Positions 1 through 8,585 are shown, numbered from the stretch's first letter. The stretch is 64,000 bases of DNA from CAIWHR01 sp963836265 (GCA_963836265.1 CAWIIO010000011.1:1-64000), one strand, 5' to 3'. The notes: generated from the letters alone by a model not told the origin. Translations and numbers: made by a program.

Positions 1-27
1 TCTGGGTCGCTGAACGCGAACGGCACC

Positions 28-378
28 ATGGCCCAGCCTGCGCCAACGAGTCGCGGCGCACCCCCGGCGCCCCTGCGCACGCTGTCGCTCACGGAAGCCG
101 CCGCGTTTCTGCGCATGCATCCGGAGGAAGTCCGGCGCCGGGCGAAATGCGGTGCAATTCCCGGAGCGAAGCCAGGCCGCTGCTGGGTCTTCATCGAGGG
201 CGACCTTGCCGAGTATGTGCGTTCGCTTTACGCTTCTCCTCGGCAAGCGTTGCAAGTGACCCTGAGAAAGGAGATGGAATGTCACTTCGCAAACGCGGCG
301 GTATCTGGTGGGTCGACGTCGTTGCTCCCAACGGGGAGCGAGTACGGCAATCTACTGGGACTGCCAACAAAGCCCTAG
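28..378 (+). CDS. Excisionase-like helix-turn-helix protein
   Basis: Residues about 19-68 resemble the HTH_17/excisionase fold (LSLTEAAAFLRMHPEEVRRR, then a GRCWVF wing and a DLAEYVRSL helix), as in MerR-like excisionases and small DNA-binding adaptors of integrative elements. It probably binds DNA next to the integrase gene and controls recombination direction or integrase expression. The reading frame is open to the left edge of the window, so the true start may lie further upstream. The last roughly 100 bases overlap the integrase start in another frame, and the C-terminal 35 residues show no recognisable fold. The product is inferred from one short domain. Confidence 0.6.
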   Translation: MAQPAPTSRGAPPAPLRTLSLTEAAAFLRMHPEEVRRRAKCGAIPGAKPGRCWVFIEGDLAEYVRSLYASPRQALQVTLRKEMECHFANAAVSGGSTSLLPTGSEYGNLLGLPTKP

Positions 379-1316
379 CGCAAGAATTTCATGATCGGGT
401 GAAGTCGGAGCTGTGGCGTCTCGCGAAACTGAGCGCGAAGCCAGAGCACCTTTGGAACGATGCGGTGGTGCGCTGGCTGAAGGAGCACGCGCACAAGGCC
501 ACGGCCGGCGAGGATGTCACCAAGCTACGGTGGTTGGATGGGCATCTTGGCGGCAAACCGCTCACCAGCATCAATCGTTCCATGATTGACGCCATCACCG
601 AGGCGAAACTTGCGCAAGGGGTCACCAATGCCACGGTGAACCGGACGCTGGAGCTACTGCGCGCGGTTTTGCGCAAATGCGTCGACGAGTGGGAGTGGTT
701 GGAGCGTGCGCCTAAAATTCGCATGCTCAAGGAACCGGTGCGGCGCATTCGTTTCTTGCGCCCGGAGGAAGCGCAGCGTTTGATTGCCGCGCTCCCGGAG
801 CACCTCGCCGCCATGGCGAGCTTCAGTCTGGCGACGGGATTACGCGCCGCCAACGTCACCGGTTTGCAGTGGTCGCAGGTGGATCTGGTACGACGGGTGG
901 CGTGGATTCATCCTGATGAGGCGAAGTCGCGGCGCGCCATTCCGGTGCCGCTCAATACCGACGCAGTGCTGTTGCTGCGGCATCGCTTGGGGACGCATCC
1001 ACTGTATGTGTTCAGCTTTCGCGGTAAGCGCATCACGCAAGTCAGTACCAAGGCGTGGTACGCGGCGCTGAATAGGGCCGGCATTGAGGACTTCCGCTGG
1101 CACGATCTGCGTCACACCTGGGCGAGCTGGCACGTGCAGGCGGGCACGCCGCTGTTCGCGTTGCAGGAAATGGGAGGCTGGTCGAGCGCGGAGATGGTGC
1201 GGCGATACGCGCATCTGGCCGCGGATCATCTGGCGCCCTATGCCGAGAAATTGTGCCGCCCGTTGACCGTTGTGCCCGAAACTTTGGGCACAAATTGGTC
1301 ACAGTCCGCAAAATGA
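279..1316 (+). CDS. Tyrosine recombinase / phage-type integrase
   Basis: A 345-residue site-specific recombinase. The N-terminal 30 residues look like the small beta-sheet arm-binding domain (GIWWVDVVAPNGERVRQS), a SAM-like core-binding domain follows (about 55-150), then the catalytic domain. Visible catalytic residues are R189 (ATGLRAANV), K216, H275 and R278 (WHDLRHTWASW), W301 in place of the second His (GGWSS), and nucleophile Y310 (RRYAHL). Start chosen at 279 because AAGGAG lies about five bases upstream; the longer open frame from 147 has no such site. The gene ends 33 bases before the 3' end of tRNA-fMet, the usual arrangement for an element integrated at a tRNA 3' end. Confidence 0.93.
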   Translation: MSLRKRGGIWWVDVVAPNGERVRQSTGTANKALAQEFHDRVKSELWRLAKLSAKPEHLWNDAVVRWLKEHAHKATAGEDVTKLRWLDGHLGGKPLTSINRSMIDAITEAKLAQGVTNATVNRTLELLRAVLRKCVDEWEWLERAPKIRMLKEPVRRIRFLRPEEAQRLIAALPEHLAAMASFSLATGLRAANVTGLQWSQVDLVRRVAWIHPDEAKSRRAIPVPLNTDAVLLLRHRLGTHPLYVFSFRGKRITQVSTKAWYAALNRAGIEDFRWHDLRHTWASWHVQAGTPLFALQEMGGWSSAEMVRRYAHLAADHLAPYAEKLCRPLTVVPETLGTNWSQSAK

Positions 1317-1342
1317 AAGGGCTCGCGTAAACGCAAGCCCTT
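1317..1342. terminator. Hairpin terminator between integrase and tRNA-fMet
   Basis: Arms 1317-1327 and 1332-1342 pair (AAGGGCTCGCG with CGCAAGCCCTT) with one mismatch and a TAAA loop. On the minus strand the hairpin is followed by a T-rich run (TTTCATTTT), so it suits termination of the tRNA transcript. On the plus strand it immediately follows the integrase stop codon, so it may work in both directions. Confidence 0.7.
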
Positions 1343-1349
1343 GATTGTT

Positions 1350-1426
1350 TGGTTGCGGGGGAAGGATTTGAACCTTCGACCTTCGGGTTATGAGCCCGAC
1401 GAGCTGCCAGACTGCTCCACCCCGCG
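1350..1426 (-). tRNA. Initiator tRNA-fMet (CAU), CCA encoded
   Basis: The 77-base minus-strand cloverleaf carries a CAU anticodon in the loop CTCATAA. Two initiator hallmarks are visible: three consecutive G:C pairs in the anticodon stem (GGG/CCC), and an unpaired C1-A72 at the top of the acceptor stem. The 3' CCA is encoded (TGG at 1350-1352 on the plus strand). The neighbouring integrase ends just beyond its 3' end. Confidence 0.95.
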
Positions 1427-1436
1427 GCGGAGTCTT

Positions 1437-1466
1437 ATTTTAACGGAAGAGGCGACCGCGGGTCAA
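1437..1466 (-). promoter_or_regulatory. Sigma70-like promoter of tRNA-fMet
   Basis: On the minus strand TTGACC (1466-1461) is followed after 18 bases by TAAAAT (1442-1437). The predicted transcription start lies a few bases before the first tRNA base at 1426, as expected for a tRNA gene. Confidence 0.6.
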
Positions 1467-1507
1467 TTCCGCCGGCCGCCCGCCTGTCGTTGTCCCTCGG
1501 GGGCAAA

Positions 1508-2323
1508 TCAGAACGGTTCGGTTTCCGCCGCCCGTGGCCGCCACACCAGCAACCGCGCCTCGACGTGCGTCACGATCACATCGAGGACCAGCGCAAACGC
1601 AGTCAGCACGAGGATCCCGGCGAAGACCGTGTTGATGTCGAACACGCCCTCCGCTTGCAGAATGAGATAGCCCACGCCCTTCGCCGAGCCCAGGTATTCG
1701 CCGACGACCGCGCCGACGAATGCCATCCCGACCGACGTGTGCAAGCTGGAGAACACCCACGACGTCGCCGACGGCAGGTAGATCTTCTTCAGCAGTTGCC
1801 GCTTCGTCGCACCCAGCATCCTTGCGTTGGCGAGCACGGTCGGGCTCACCTCCTTCACGCCCTGGAAGACGTTGAAGAACACGATGAAGAAGACGAGCGT
1901 GATTCCCAGCGCAACTTTCGACGTGATGCCCAAGCCGAACCAGACCGCAAAGATCGGCGCCAGAATCACGCGCGGCATCGCATTGGCGGCCTTGATGTAG
2001 GGATCGGCGAGCGCCGAGGCGAGTGGCGACAGCGCGAGCCACAGTCCGATGGCGAGGCCCAGTACGCTCCCGGCGGCGAACGCGAGCAGCGTCTCGACGA
2101 GCGTGACACCGAGATGCGGGTAGATCTTGCCGCCGCTGAACCAGACCCAGATCACTTTGAGTACTTCGAGCGGCCTGCCGAAGAAGAACGCCGTGTTCTT
2201 GGCGAACGCCTCGGACACGAAGCCCGGCGTCGTCATCGCGTACCAGAACACGAACACCGCGCCGAGCAACAGCAGGTGATAGAGCGCGAGCCTCGCGCGC
2301 GAATCACTGGCGGCTTTGCGCAT
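1508..2323 (-). CDS. ABC transporter permease, SsuC/TauC family
   Basis: A 271-residue inner-membrane permease of the nitrate/sulfonate/taurine (NitT/TauT) importer type. About six hydrophobic segments are visible, starting with LYHLLLLGAVFVFWYAM. The cytoplasmic EAA-type loop that contacts the ATPase is present as ANARMLGATKRQLLKKIYLP. The gene overlaps the end of the upstream ATPase gene by 20 bases and is the last gene of a three-gene operon (binding protein, ATPase, permease). The substrate cannot be read from sequence; this family also carries pyrimidine precursors and aromatic sulfonates. Confidence 0.92.
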   Translation of the reverse strand: MRKAASDSRARLALYHLLLLGAVFVFWYAMTTPGFVSEAFAKNTAFFFGRPLEVLKVIWVWFSGGKIYPHLGVTLVETLLAFAAGSVLGLAIGLWLALSPLASALADPYIKAANAMPRVILAPIFAVWFGLGITSKVALGITLVFFIVFFNVFQGVKEVSPTVLANARMLGATKRQLLKKIYLPSATSWVFSSLHTSVGMAFVGAVVGEYLGSAKGVGYLILQAEGVFDINTVFAGILVLTAFALVLDVIVTHVEARLLVWRPRAAETEPF

Positions 2324-3140
2324 AGCCCTTGAGCACTTCGGCCTTCATCTGATGCCAGATCGCCTGGTGCAGCTCGACGAAGCGCGGCGTCATCCGGATT
2401 TCGGCGACATCGCGCGGGCGCGGCAGATCGATCGCGAACTCGCCGATCGGATGCGTCTCGGGCCCGGCCGACAGCACGATGACGCGGTCGGAGAGCGAAA
2501 TCGCTTCCTCGAGGTCGTGCGTGATGAACAGCACCGACTTGCGATTGCCACTCCACAGCTCGAGCAGCTCGTTTTCCATCAGCTGGCGCGTCTGGACGTC
2601 GAGCGCGGAGAACGGCTCGTCCATCAGCAGGAGCTGCGGATCGAGGATCAGCATCTGCGCCAGCGCGACGCGCTTTCGCATCCCGCCCGAGAGCTGGTGC
2701 GGATATCGATCCTCGAAGCCGGCCAACCCCACCCGCGCCAGCCAGTCGCGCGCCTGGGGCGTCGCGTCGGCCTGGGGCACGCCGCGGAACTCGAGCCCTG
2801 CCCGCACATTGGCGATCGCGCTGCGCCAGGGCATCAGCGCGTCGGCCTGGAACATGTAGCCGGCGTGCGCGTTGATTCCGCCGAGACGCTTGCCGAAGAT
2901 GTGGACGTGACCCGTCGATGGCGCGAGCAGTCCGGCGGCAACGTTGAGCAGCGTCGATTTGCCGCAACCCGTCGGGCCGACGACCGAAACGAACTCGCCG
3001 GGCGCGACGGCGAGCGTCGTGTCGCGAACCGCCGTGTAGCGGCCTGCCGAACGGCCCTTCGCACCCCAACGCGCAGCGAACGTGCAGGTGATCCGGTCGA
3101 GCGAAAGCGCGGCGGCCGGCGCCGTCGTCGCGGCGTGCAT
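2304..3140 (-). CDS. ABC transporter ATP-binding protein, SsuB/TauB family
   Basis: A 278-residue ATPase energising the adjacent permease. Walker A is GPTGCGKST (about 55-63), the signature is LSGGM (about 150), Walker B is LLLMDEP (about 171-177), and the switch His is in LFITHDLEEA. The ATG at 3140 overlaps the stop codon of the upstream binding-protein gene by one base, indicating translational coupling. Overall length and motifs are normal for NitT/TauT-type ATPases. An open frame extends much further upstream, but that part is the antisense-like shadow of the binding-protein gene. Confidence 0.94.
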   Translation of the reverse strand: MHAATTAPAAALSLDRITCTFAARWGAKGRSAGRYTAVRDTTLAVAPGEFVSVVGPTGCGKSTLLNVAAGLLAPSTGHVHIFGKRLGGINAHAGYMFQADALMPWRSAIANVRAGLEFRGVPQADATPQARDWLARVGLAGFEDRYPHQLSGGMRKRVALAQMLILDPQLLLMDEPFSALDVQTRQLMENELLELWSGNRKSVLFITHDLEEAISLSDRVIVLSAGPETHPIGEFAIDLPRPRDVAEIRMTPRFVELHQAIWHQMKAEVLKGYAQSRQ

Positions 3141-4162
3141 CAGCGATACTTCTGTGCCGCCTTCTGTACGAACGCCATGTCGAGCGTCTTGGCGAGGTCG
3201 ACGGTCGTGTTCTGCAGGCCCGGGTCGAACGTCTTCAAGTCCTTGTAGACACTCTGCGCCGCCGCCATCGAAATGACCCCGTCGTGCCGGTAGGTCTCGA
3301 GGTTCGCCTTGAGGGCAGCGAGGTAGAGCGCCTTGTCGGTGTAATACTCCGGGGGCACCACGGCGACGATCTGCTCGGGCGTGGACTGCTGGATGAAGCG
3401 CAGCGCACGCACCATCGCGTTGACGACCGCCTGCGCGGTGTTCGGATATTTTTTCGCGAACTCGACCGGCGCGTAGATGCACCCCGCAGCGTACGCGTCG
3501 CCGTAGACCTCCTGCATGCCCTTGGCCGTCCGCGTATCGACGACGGCGACCGCATCGCCGTTGGCTTCGAGTGTCGCGATCACCGGGTCGAGGTTCACGA
3601 TCGCATCGATCTCGCCGCGCTTCATGATCGCGATCGCGCCGGCGCCGGCGCCGACGCCGATGATCGAGACAGCGTCGGGCTTGAGATTGGCGCGCGCGAG
3701 CAGGATGTTGACGAACATGTTGGTCGACGATCCCGGCGCCGTCACGCCGATCTTCATGCCCTTGAGGTCGGCCGGCGACTTGTACGCCGCGGCCTTTGCC
3801 TTCGGCATCGCGAGCACGATGCCGGCGTACTTGCCCTGCAGCACGAGCGCCTCGATGTTCTGGCCCTTCGCCTGCTGCGTGATCGTGTGCTCGTAGGCGC
3901 CCGACGTGAGGTCGGAGCTGCCGCCGATCATCGCCTGCAGCGCCTTGGCGCCGCCGGGAAAATCCGGAATCTCGACTTCGAGGCCCTCGTCCTTGAAGTA
4001 CCCCTTGCGCTCGGCGATCGTGAGCGGAAGGTAATAGAACAGCGCCTTGCCGCCGACGCCGATCGTGATCTTCGGTTTTTCGGGCGCCTGCGCGAAGGCC
4101 ACGGGCGCGACCAGCGCGACGCAAAGCGCGGCGAGGGCCGCCAGGGGGAGCGAGCGACGCAT
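3140..4162 (-). CDS. ABC substrate-binding protein, NMT1/SsuA/TauA-like
   Basis: A 340-residue periplasmic binding protein. The N-terminus is a Sec signal peptide (MRRSLPLAALAALCVALV, likely cleavage after AFA-Q). The mature part follows the NMT1/SsuA pattern (YYLPLTIAERKGYFKDEGLE, then FPGGAKALQAMIGGSSD). The ATG at 4162 is preferred over the ATG one codon upstream because GGAGG lies at a normal five-base spacing from it. First gene of the importer operon. Related proteins bind sulfonates, nitrate or thiamine-pyrimidine precursors; the ligand here is unknown. Confidence 0.93.
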   Translation of the reverse strand: MRRSLPLAALAALCVALVAPVAFAQAPEKPKITIGVGGKALFYYLPLTIAERKGYFKDEGLEVEIPDFPGGAKALQAMIGGSSDLTSGAYEHTITQQAKGQNIEALVLQGKYAGIVLAMPKAKAAAYKSPADLKGMKIGVTAPGSSTNMFVNILLARANLKPDAVSIIGVGAGAGAIAIMKRGEIDAIVNLDPVIATLEANGDAVAVVDTRTAKGMQEVYGDAYAAGCIYAPVEFAKKYPNTAQAVVNAMVRALRFIQQSTPEQIVAVVPPEYYTDKALYLAALKANLETYRHDGVISMAAAQSVYKDLKTFDPGLQNTTVDLAKTLDMAFVQKAAQKYR

Positions 4163-4263
4163 CATTTCCTCCAAGGTTGGCGCCTCGAGCTCGGGCGCTT
4201 GCGGGACCTGCATTTTCCGCGCGCCACGTCGGAGCGTCAAACGATCTCGCCCGCGGCGCCCGG

Positions 4264-5646
4264 TCAGACCGACCGGCTCGAGCGCCGCGACGCGCGGGTC
4301 CGGTCGAGCTCCTCGAGCTTTTCCGCCATCGCCGGGCCGATCAGGAGTCGGGCGCCCGTTGCCGACGGGGTTCCCCCGCTTCGCTCGCCCGCGACGATCC
4401 TCGCCTGCGCGGCCTCGAACGCCGCGCGCAACGAATCGGCCCGGCGAAGCGCCTCGCCGAAGAGCGCCGCGCCGAGATGGGTCGCGTCCCCACTGTGCTC
4501 GCAGCCGTAGCTTGCGCCCTCTCCCGTCGCCGTCAGCACGAGCGTCGTTTCGCTCTGCAGCGCCTCCGCGAATTCGTTCGCGTAACACGCCGACACGACG
4601 ACGATTCGCCATTGAATGCCGGACTCGTCCAGCAGCGCGCGCAGCGCCGTCGGAGTGATCGGGGCGAGATCGAGAGGCGGCATCGCGACCGCGAGCGCGC
4701 CGCCACCCGTGACGGGGCCAGCAAGATACAGCATCACGACGTCTTCGTCGGGATTGATGGCCGCCGCAATTTCCTTCAGCGTCTCGCGCAGATTCGTGAT
4801 GGTGGCCATCGGTGTTTGCAGCAGCGTGTCGGGACTGTTGACGAGCGTGATCGAGCGGTCGCGCGTGTCCCAGCGCTCGTCCATCGTGTGCCGCGCCGCC
4901 ACGACGTCGGTGCGCCATGGTTCCTCGCGCGCGTCGCCCGCAAACGCAACGAAGTAGAGATCGACTTCGCCAGGACGCTCGTCGTCGAGATTCGACAGCG
5001 CGTCGTCCAGCAGCGACTGCTGTGCCGCCATCACCGGTTCGGACGCGGCATTCGGGTAGTCGCTAGCGGCGGCCGCGCTCGCCCCGCGCCACCACGGCTC
5101 CGACGGCGTCACCAAAGGCGCGAGCGCGATCGGCGCGGCCAGCACCAGGCCTCCAGCGATCGCTCGCAGCCAGCGGTGCCGATTCGCGGGGACGAGCACC
5201 ACGGCCACGACCCGAACGAACAGCGCAACGGTCCACGCGAGAAGCATGATGTCAAACGCTGCGCCGACCTCGTCCGGCGCAGCCGTGAGCGGCGCCACGA
5301 TGCCGGACAACGCATGGACGAGCTGGAGCACCGGATAGGCGGCAAGCGCGAGCAACGGGATCGCGAGCGCCAGCGCGTGCTGCCGGAACGCAAGCGAGAG
5401 GACCGCCGAGCAGAAGAGCAGCATGCCGGCGGCGATGAATTCGCTCCCTGCCCCATACCAGGAAAAAAGGGCATCCGGCTCTACGCGGATCCAGTCGACG
5501 CCGACGTCGAGCAGCGCCGACAGCACGAACAGCAGCAGGAGCTGCGCGATGTCGATCCTGAAGGCGAGGCGCGACACCGGCAGGAAAAGCGCAAGGCGCG
5601 CGCCCGCGACGAGATTGCGGCCGAGTTTGGAGAGTTCGTGGATCAT
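4264..5646 (-). CDS. Membrane protein with degenerate C13 (legumain-like) peptidase domain
   Basis: A 460-residue protein. The N-terminal 180 residues contain about five membrane segments (for example around 34-48, 64-85, 130-152, 163-180). Residues about 225-445 match the bacterial peptidase C13/legumain caspase-like fold: a strand ending VVMLYL, a region ITPTALRALLDESGIQWR, and the nucleophile strand VVVSACYANEF with Cys354. The family normally has Ser-His-Gly after the first strand; here the same position reads AGPVTGG, with Pro near 311, so the catalytic His is not visible. It lies downstream of thrC in the same direction. It may be an inactive or altered peptidase; the cellular role is unknown. 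Confidence 0.85.
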   Translation of the reverse strand: MIHELSKLGRNLVAGARLALFLPVSRLAFRIDIAQLLLLFVLSALLDVGVDWIRVEPDALFSWYGAGSEFIAAGMLLFCSAVLSLAFRQHALALAIPLLALAAYPVLQLVHALSGIVAPLTAAPDEVGAAFDIMLLAWTVALFVRVVAVVLVPANRHRWLRAIAGGLVLAAPIALAPLVTPSEPWWRGASAAAASDYPNAASEPVMAAQQSLLDDALSNLDDERPGEVDLYFVAFAGDAREEPWRTDVVAARHTMDERWDTRDRSITLVNSPDTLLQTPMATITNLRETLKEIAAAINPDEDVVMLYLAGPVTGGGALAVAMPPLDLAPITPTALRALLDESGIQWRIVVVSACYANEFAEALQSETTLVLTATGEGASYGCEHSGDATHLGAALFGEALRRADSLRAAFEAAQARIVAGERSGGTPSATGARLLIGPAMAEKLEELDRTRASRRSSRSV

Positions 5647-5698
5647 CGCCGGATTTGCAGCGCGCCGCGGGATTGGCCTGCGCGGCTGGATTGGATTG

Positions 5699-7123
5699 TC
5701 AGGCCGCGACTCCTGAATGCGCCGCGATGTACGCCTTCACGCGTTCCGCATCGGCGGGCACCACGTCGCAGCGTTGCGGCCGCGCTTCGAGATCGGCGTA
5801 CGCGGCCGGGCGCTCTGGATCGTGTCCGAGCGCCTCTCGAATCGTTGCGGCGAATTTCGCCGGCAGCGCGGTCTCGATGCACACGAGCGGAACCGCCGGA
5901 TCGTGATGCGCGCGGCCGACCTTGAGCCCGTCCGCCGTGTGCGGGTCGACGATCACGCCGCTGCGGGCGAACGTTTCGCGTATCGTCGCGATCCGGTCGC
6001 GATGCGTGCTCACCCCGGACACGAAGCCCGATGCGGCGACCCGCGGCCAATAGGGCGTGGCACAAAGATCGAACTCGCCGTCGCGCGCGAGCGTCGTCCA
6101 CAGCTCGCGCACGATCGTCGGGTCGCGACCGACGATGTCGAACAGATAGCGCTCGAAGTTCGACGCCTTCGAGATGTCCATCGACGGGCTCGACGTCGCA
6201 TGCGTTTCCGCGGTCGACCGGGGTCGGTAGCGGCCGGTGCGGAAGAATTCGTCGAGCACGTCGTTCTCGTTGGTGGCGAGGATCAGCCGGCGGATCGGCA
6301 GCCCCATCTGCCGCGCGACGTGACCGGCGAGGATGTTGCCGAAATTGCCCGAAGGCACCGCAAAATCGACGGGCGAGCCGACAGCCGGCGCGGCCGCGAA
6401 ATAGCCCTTGAAGTAATAGACGATCTGCGCTGCGACCCGCGCCCAGTTGATCGAGTTGACCGTGCCGATCGCGTAACGCGCCTTGAACGCGGCGTCGGTG
6501 CCGAGCGCCTTGACGATGTCCTGGCAGTCGTCGAAGACGCCGTCGACCGCGAGATTGTGGATGTTGGGATCGGCGAGCGAATACATTTGCGCCTGCTGGA
6601 ACGGGCTCATCCGTCCTCTCGGCGAGAGCATGAACACGCGGATACCGCGCTTGCCGCGCATCGCGTACTCGGCGGAGCTGCCGGTGTCGCCCGAGGTCGC
6701 GCCGAGAACGTTGAGTGTGCGCCCCTCCTTCGCGAGCACGTACTCGAACAGATTGCCGAGGAGTTGCAGCGCGATGTCCTTGAAGGCGAGCGTCGGTCCG
6801 TTCGACACGTGCAACAGATACGTGCCAGGGCCGAGCGAAGTGACGGGCGCGATGTCGCCGCTGCCGAACGCGGCCTTCGTATACGTGCGGTCGATCAAGC
6901 GCTTGAGATCGGCAGGCGGAATGTCGGTGATGAAAGGCGACAGCACCGCCAGCGCAAGCTCGGGATACGAAAGCGGGCGGAGCCCAACGAGCTCCGCCGT
7001 GTCGAGCTGCGGATAGGCTTCCGGGACGGCGAGCCCGCCATCGGGCGCCAGGCCTTCGAGCAGGATGGCCGAGAACGGCTGCGGATCGTCGGCCCACGCG
7101 CCGCGGGTGCTCAGGTAACGCAT
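5699..7123 (-). CDS. thrC: Threonine synthase
   Basis: Converts O-phosphohomoserine to threonine using PLP. The 474-residue product starts MRYLSTRGAWADDPQPFSAI, the usual N-terminus of the long (ThrC fold-type II) enzymes. The PLP-binding Lys is in NGPTLAFKDIALQ (Lys115 of this start), and ATSGDTGSSAEYAMRGKRG contributes to phosphate binding. A start ten codons further upstream (7153) is possible but adds non-conserved residues. It follows hom by 37 bases in the same direction, so the two are very likely co-transcribed. Confidence 0.96.
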   Translation of the reverse strand: MRYLSTRGAWADDPQPFSAILLEGLAPDGGLAVPEAYPQLDTAELVGLRPLSYPELALAVLSPFITDIPPADLKRLIDRTYTKAAFGSGDIAPVTSLGPGTYLLHVSNGPTLAFKDIALQLLGNLFEYVLAKEGRTLNVLGATSGDTGSSAEYAMRGKRGIRVFMLSPRGRMSPFQQAQMYSLADPNIHNLAVDGVFDDCQDIVKALGTDAAFKARYAIGTVNSINWARVAAQIVYYFKGYFAAAPAVGSPVDFAVPSGNFGNILAGHVARQMGLPIRRLILATNENDVLDEFFRTGRYRPRSTAETHATSSPSMDISKASNFERYLFDIVGRDPTIVRELWTTLARDGEFDLCATPYWPRVAASGFVSGVSTHRDRIATIRETFARSGVIVDPHTADGLKVGRAHHDPAVPLVCIETALPAKFAATIREALGHDPERPAAYADLEARPQRCDVVPADAERVKAYIAAHSGVAA

Positions 7124-7160
7124 CGAAGGTCCGGATCCAGATCCCGACGTCAACTTTTCG

Positions 7161-8492
7161 CTAGTTGAGCTCTTCCAGCCGGATTCGCACGACCTCGCCG
7201 TTGACCGTGGGCAGCGCCTCGATCCCGGCGATCGCGTCGACGACGCGCTTTTCGAGCGTCCGGTGGGTGAGCAGGATGATGTCGGTCTGGTCCTCGCCCT
7301 CGGAGGGCTCCTTCTGGATCATCGCGTCGATCGAGATCTCGCGGTCGGCGAGAATCCGCGTGATGTCGGCGAGCACGCCAGGCCGATCTTGCACGCGCAT
7401 CCGCAGGTAGTAGCTGGTCTCGACCTCGCCGATCGGGAGGAACGGCAGATCCGAGAGCTGATCGGGCTGGAAGGCGAGATGCGGCACGCGATGCTCCGGG
7501 TCCGCCGTGTGCATCCGCGTCACGTCGACGAGATCGGCGATCACCGCGCTCGCCGTCGGCTCGGCCCCGGCGCCGGCGCCGTAGTACAGCGTCGGACCGA
7601 CGGCGTCGCCCTTGACCAGCACGGCGTTCATCACACCCTCGACGTTGGCGATCAGCCGCTTCGCCGGGATCAACGTCGGATGAACGCGCAGCTCGATCCC
7701 CGCTTTCGCACGCCGCGTGATGCCGAGGAGCTTGATCCGGTAGCCCAGCTCCTCGGCGTAGCGGATGTCCTCGCGGGTGAGCTTCGAGATGCCTTCGGTG
7801 TAGACCTTGTCGAACTGCATCGGCACGCCGAACGCGATCGCCGACATGATGGTGAGCTTGTGCGCAGCGTCGATGCCCTCGATGTCGAACGTCGGATCCG
7901 CCTCGGCGTAGCCGCGCGCCTGCGCCTCCTTCAGCGCGGCTTCGAAGGATTCGCCCTTCGCCCGCATCTCGGACAGGATGAAGTTCGAGGTGCCGTTGAT
8001 GATGCCGGCGATCCACTCGATCCGGTTGGCGGTGAGCCCTTCGCGCAGCGCCTTGATGATCGGAATGCCACCCGCGACGGCGCCTTCGAAGGCGACCATC
8101 ACGCCTTTCGCGTGTGCGGCGGCGAAGATCTCGTTGCCGTGGCGCGCGAGCAGCGCCTTGTTTGCGGTGACCACGTGCTTGCCATTGGCGATGGCCTTCA
8201 GGATGAACGTGCGCGCCGGCTCGATCCCGCCGATCAACTCGACGACGATGTCGATGTCCGGATGCGCAAGCACGCGCGCCGCGTCGTCGGTCACCGTGAC
8301 GCCGCCGGTGCCGCGCGTCGCCTCGCGCGCCCGCTCGACCGCCTTGTCGGCGACCCATGTGATCCGGATCGGCCGCCCTGCGCGGCGGCTGATCTCTTCG
8401 GCATTTCGCGACAGCACGGTCCACGTCCCCATCCCGACGGTGCCGATTCCGAGCAGGCCGACCTGCAGCGGCTTAATCGTCGCGTTCGCCAT
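7161..8492 (-). CDS. hom: Homoserine dehydrogenase
   Basis: Reduces aspartate semialdehyde to homoserine with NAD(P)H. A 443-residue single-function enzyme: NAD(P)-binding GLLGIGTVGMGTW near residue 13, catalytic domain with GIINGTSNFILSEM and the conserved EADPTFDIEGIDAAHK segment, and a C-terminal ACT domain (about 355-430, RVQDRPGVLADITRI) that usually senses threonine. There is no aspartokinase domain. It sits between alaC and thrC, giving a threonine-branch gene group. Confidence 0.97.
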   Translation of the reverse strand: MANATIKPLQVGLLGIGTVGMGTWTVLSRNAEEISRRAGRPIRITWVADKAVERAREATRGTGGVTVTDDAARVLAHPDIDIVVELIGGIEPARTFILKAIANGKHVVTANKALLARHGNEIFAAAHAKGVMVAFEGAVAGGIPIIKALREGLTANRIEWIAGIINGTSNFILSEMRAKGESFEAALKEAQARGYAEADPTFDIEGIDAAHKLTIMSAIAFGVPMQFDKVYTEGISKLTREDIRYAEELGYRIKLLGITRRAKAGIELRVHPTLIPAKRLIANVEGVMNAVLVKGDAVGPTLYYGAGAGAEPTASAVIADLVDVTRMHTADPEHRVPHLAFQPDQLSDLPFLPIGEVETSYYLRMRVQDRPGVLADITRILADREISIDAMIQKEPSEGEDQTDIILLTHRTLEKRVVDAIAGIEALPTVNGEVVRIRLEELN

Positions 8493-8508
8493 CGTCAGCC
8501 TTTCGCTT

Positions 8509-8585
8509 GTCGTCCCCGCGGAGGCGGGGACCCAGTGTCGTTATTCGCCCAAAGACACTGCATTCCCGCGTTCGCGAGAATGACG
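8509..8585. repeat. Intergenic palindromic element with three tandem hairpins
   Basis: Between alaC and hom three inverted repeats follow each other. The first has arms GTCCCCGC/GCGGGGAC (8512-8531, perfect), the second CAGTGTC/GACACTG (8533-8560, perfect), the third ATTCCCGCG/CGCGAGAAT (about 8562-8581, one mismatch). The outer halves resemble the ATTCCCGCGxxxGCGGGAAT-type intergenic palindromes common in beta- and gammaproteobacteria. In the transcript it could form stable stems that affect mRNA stability between the two genes. Confidence 0.65.
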
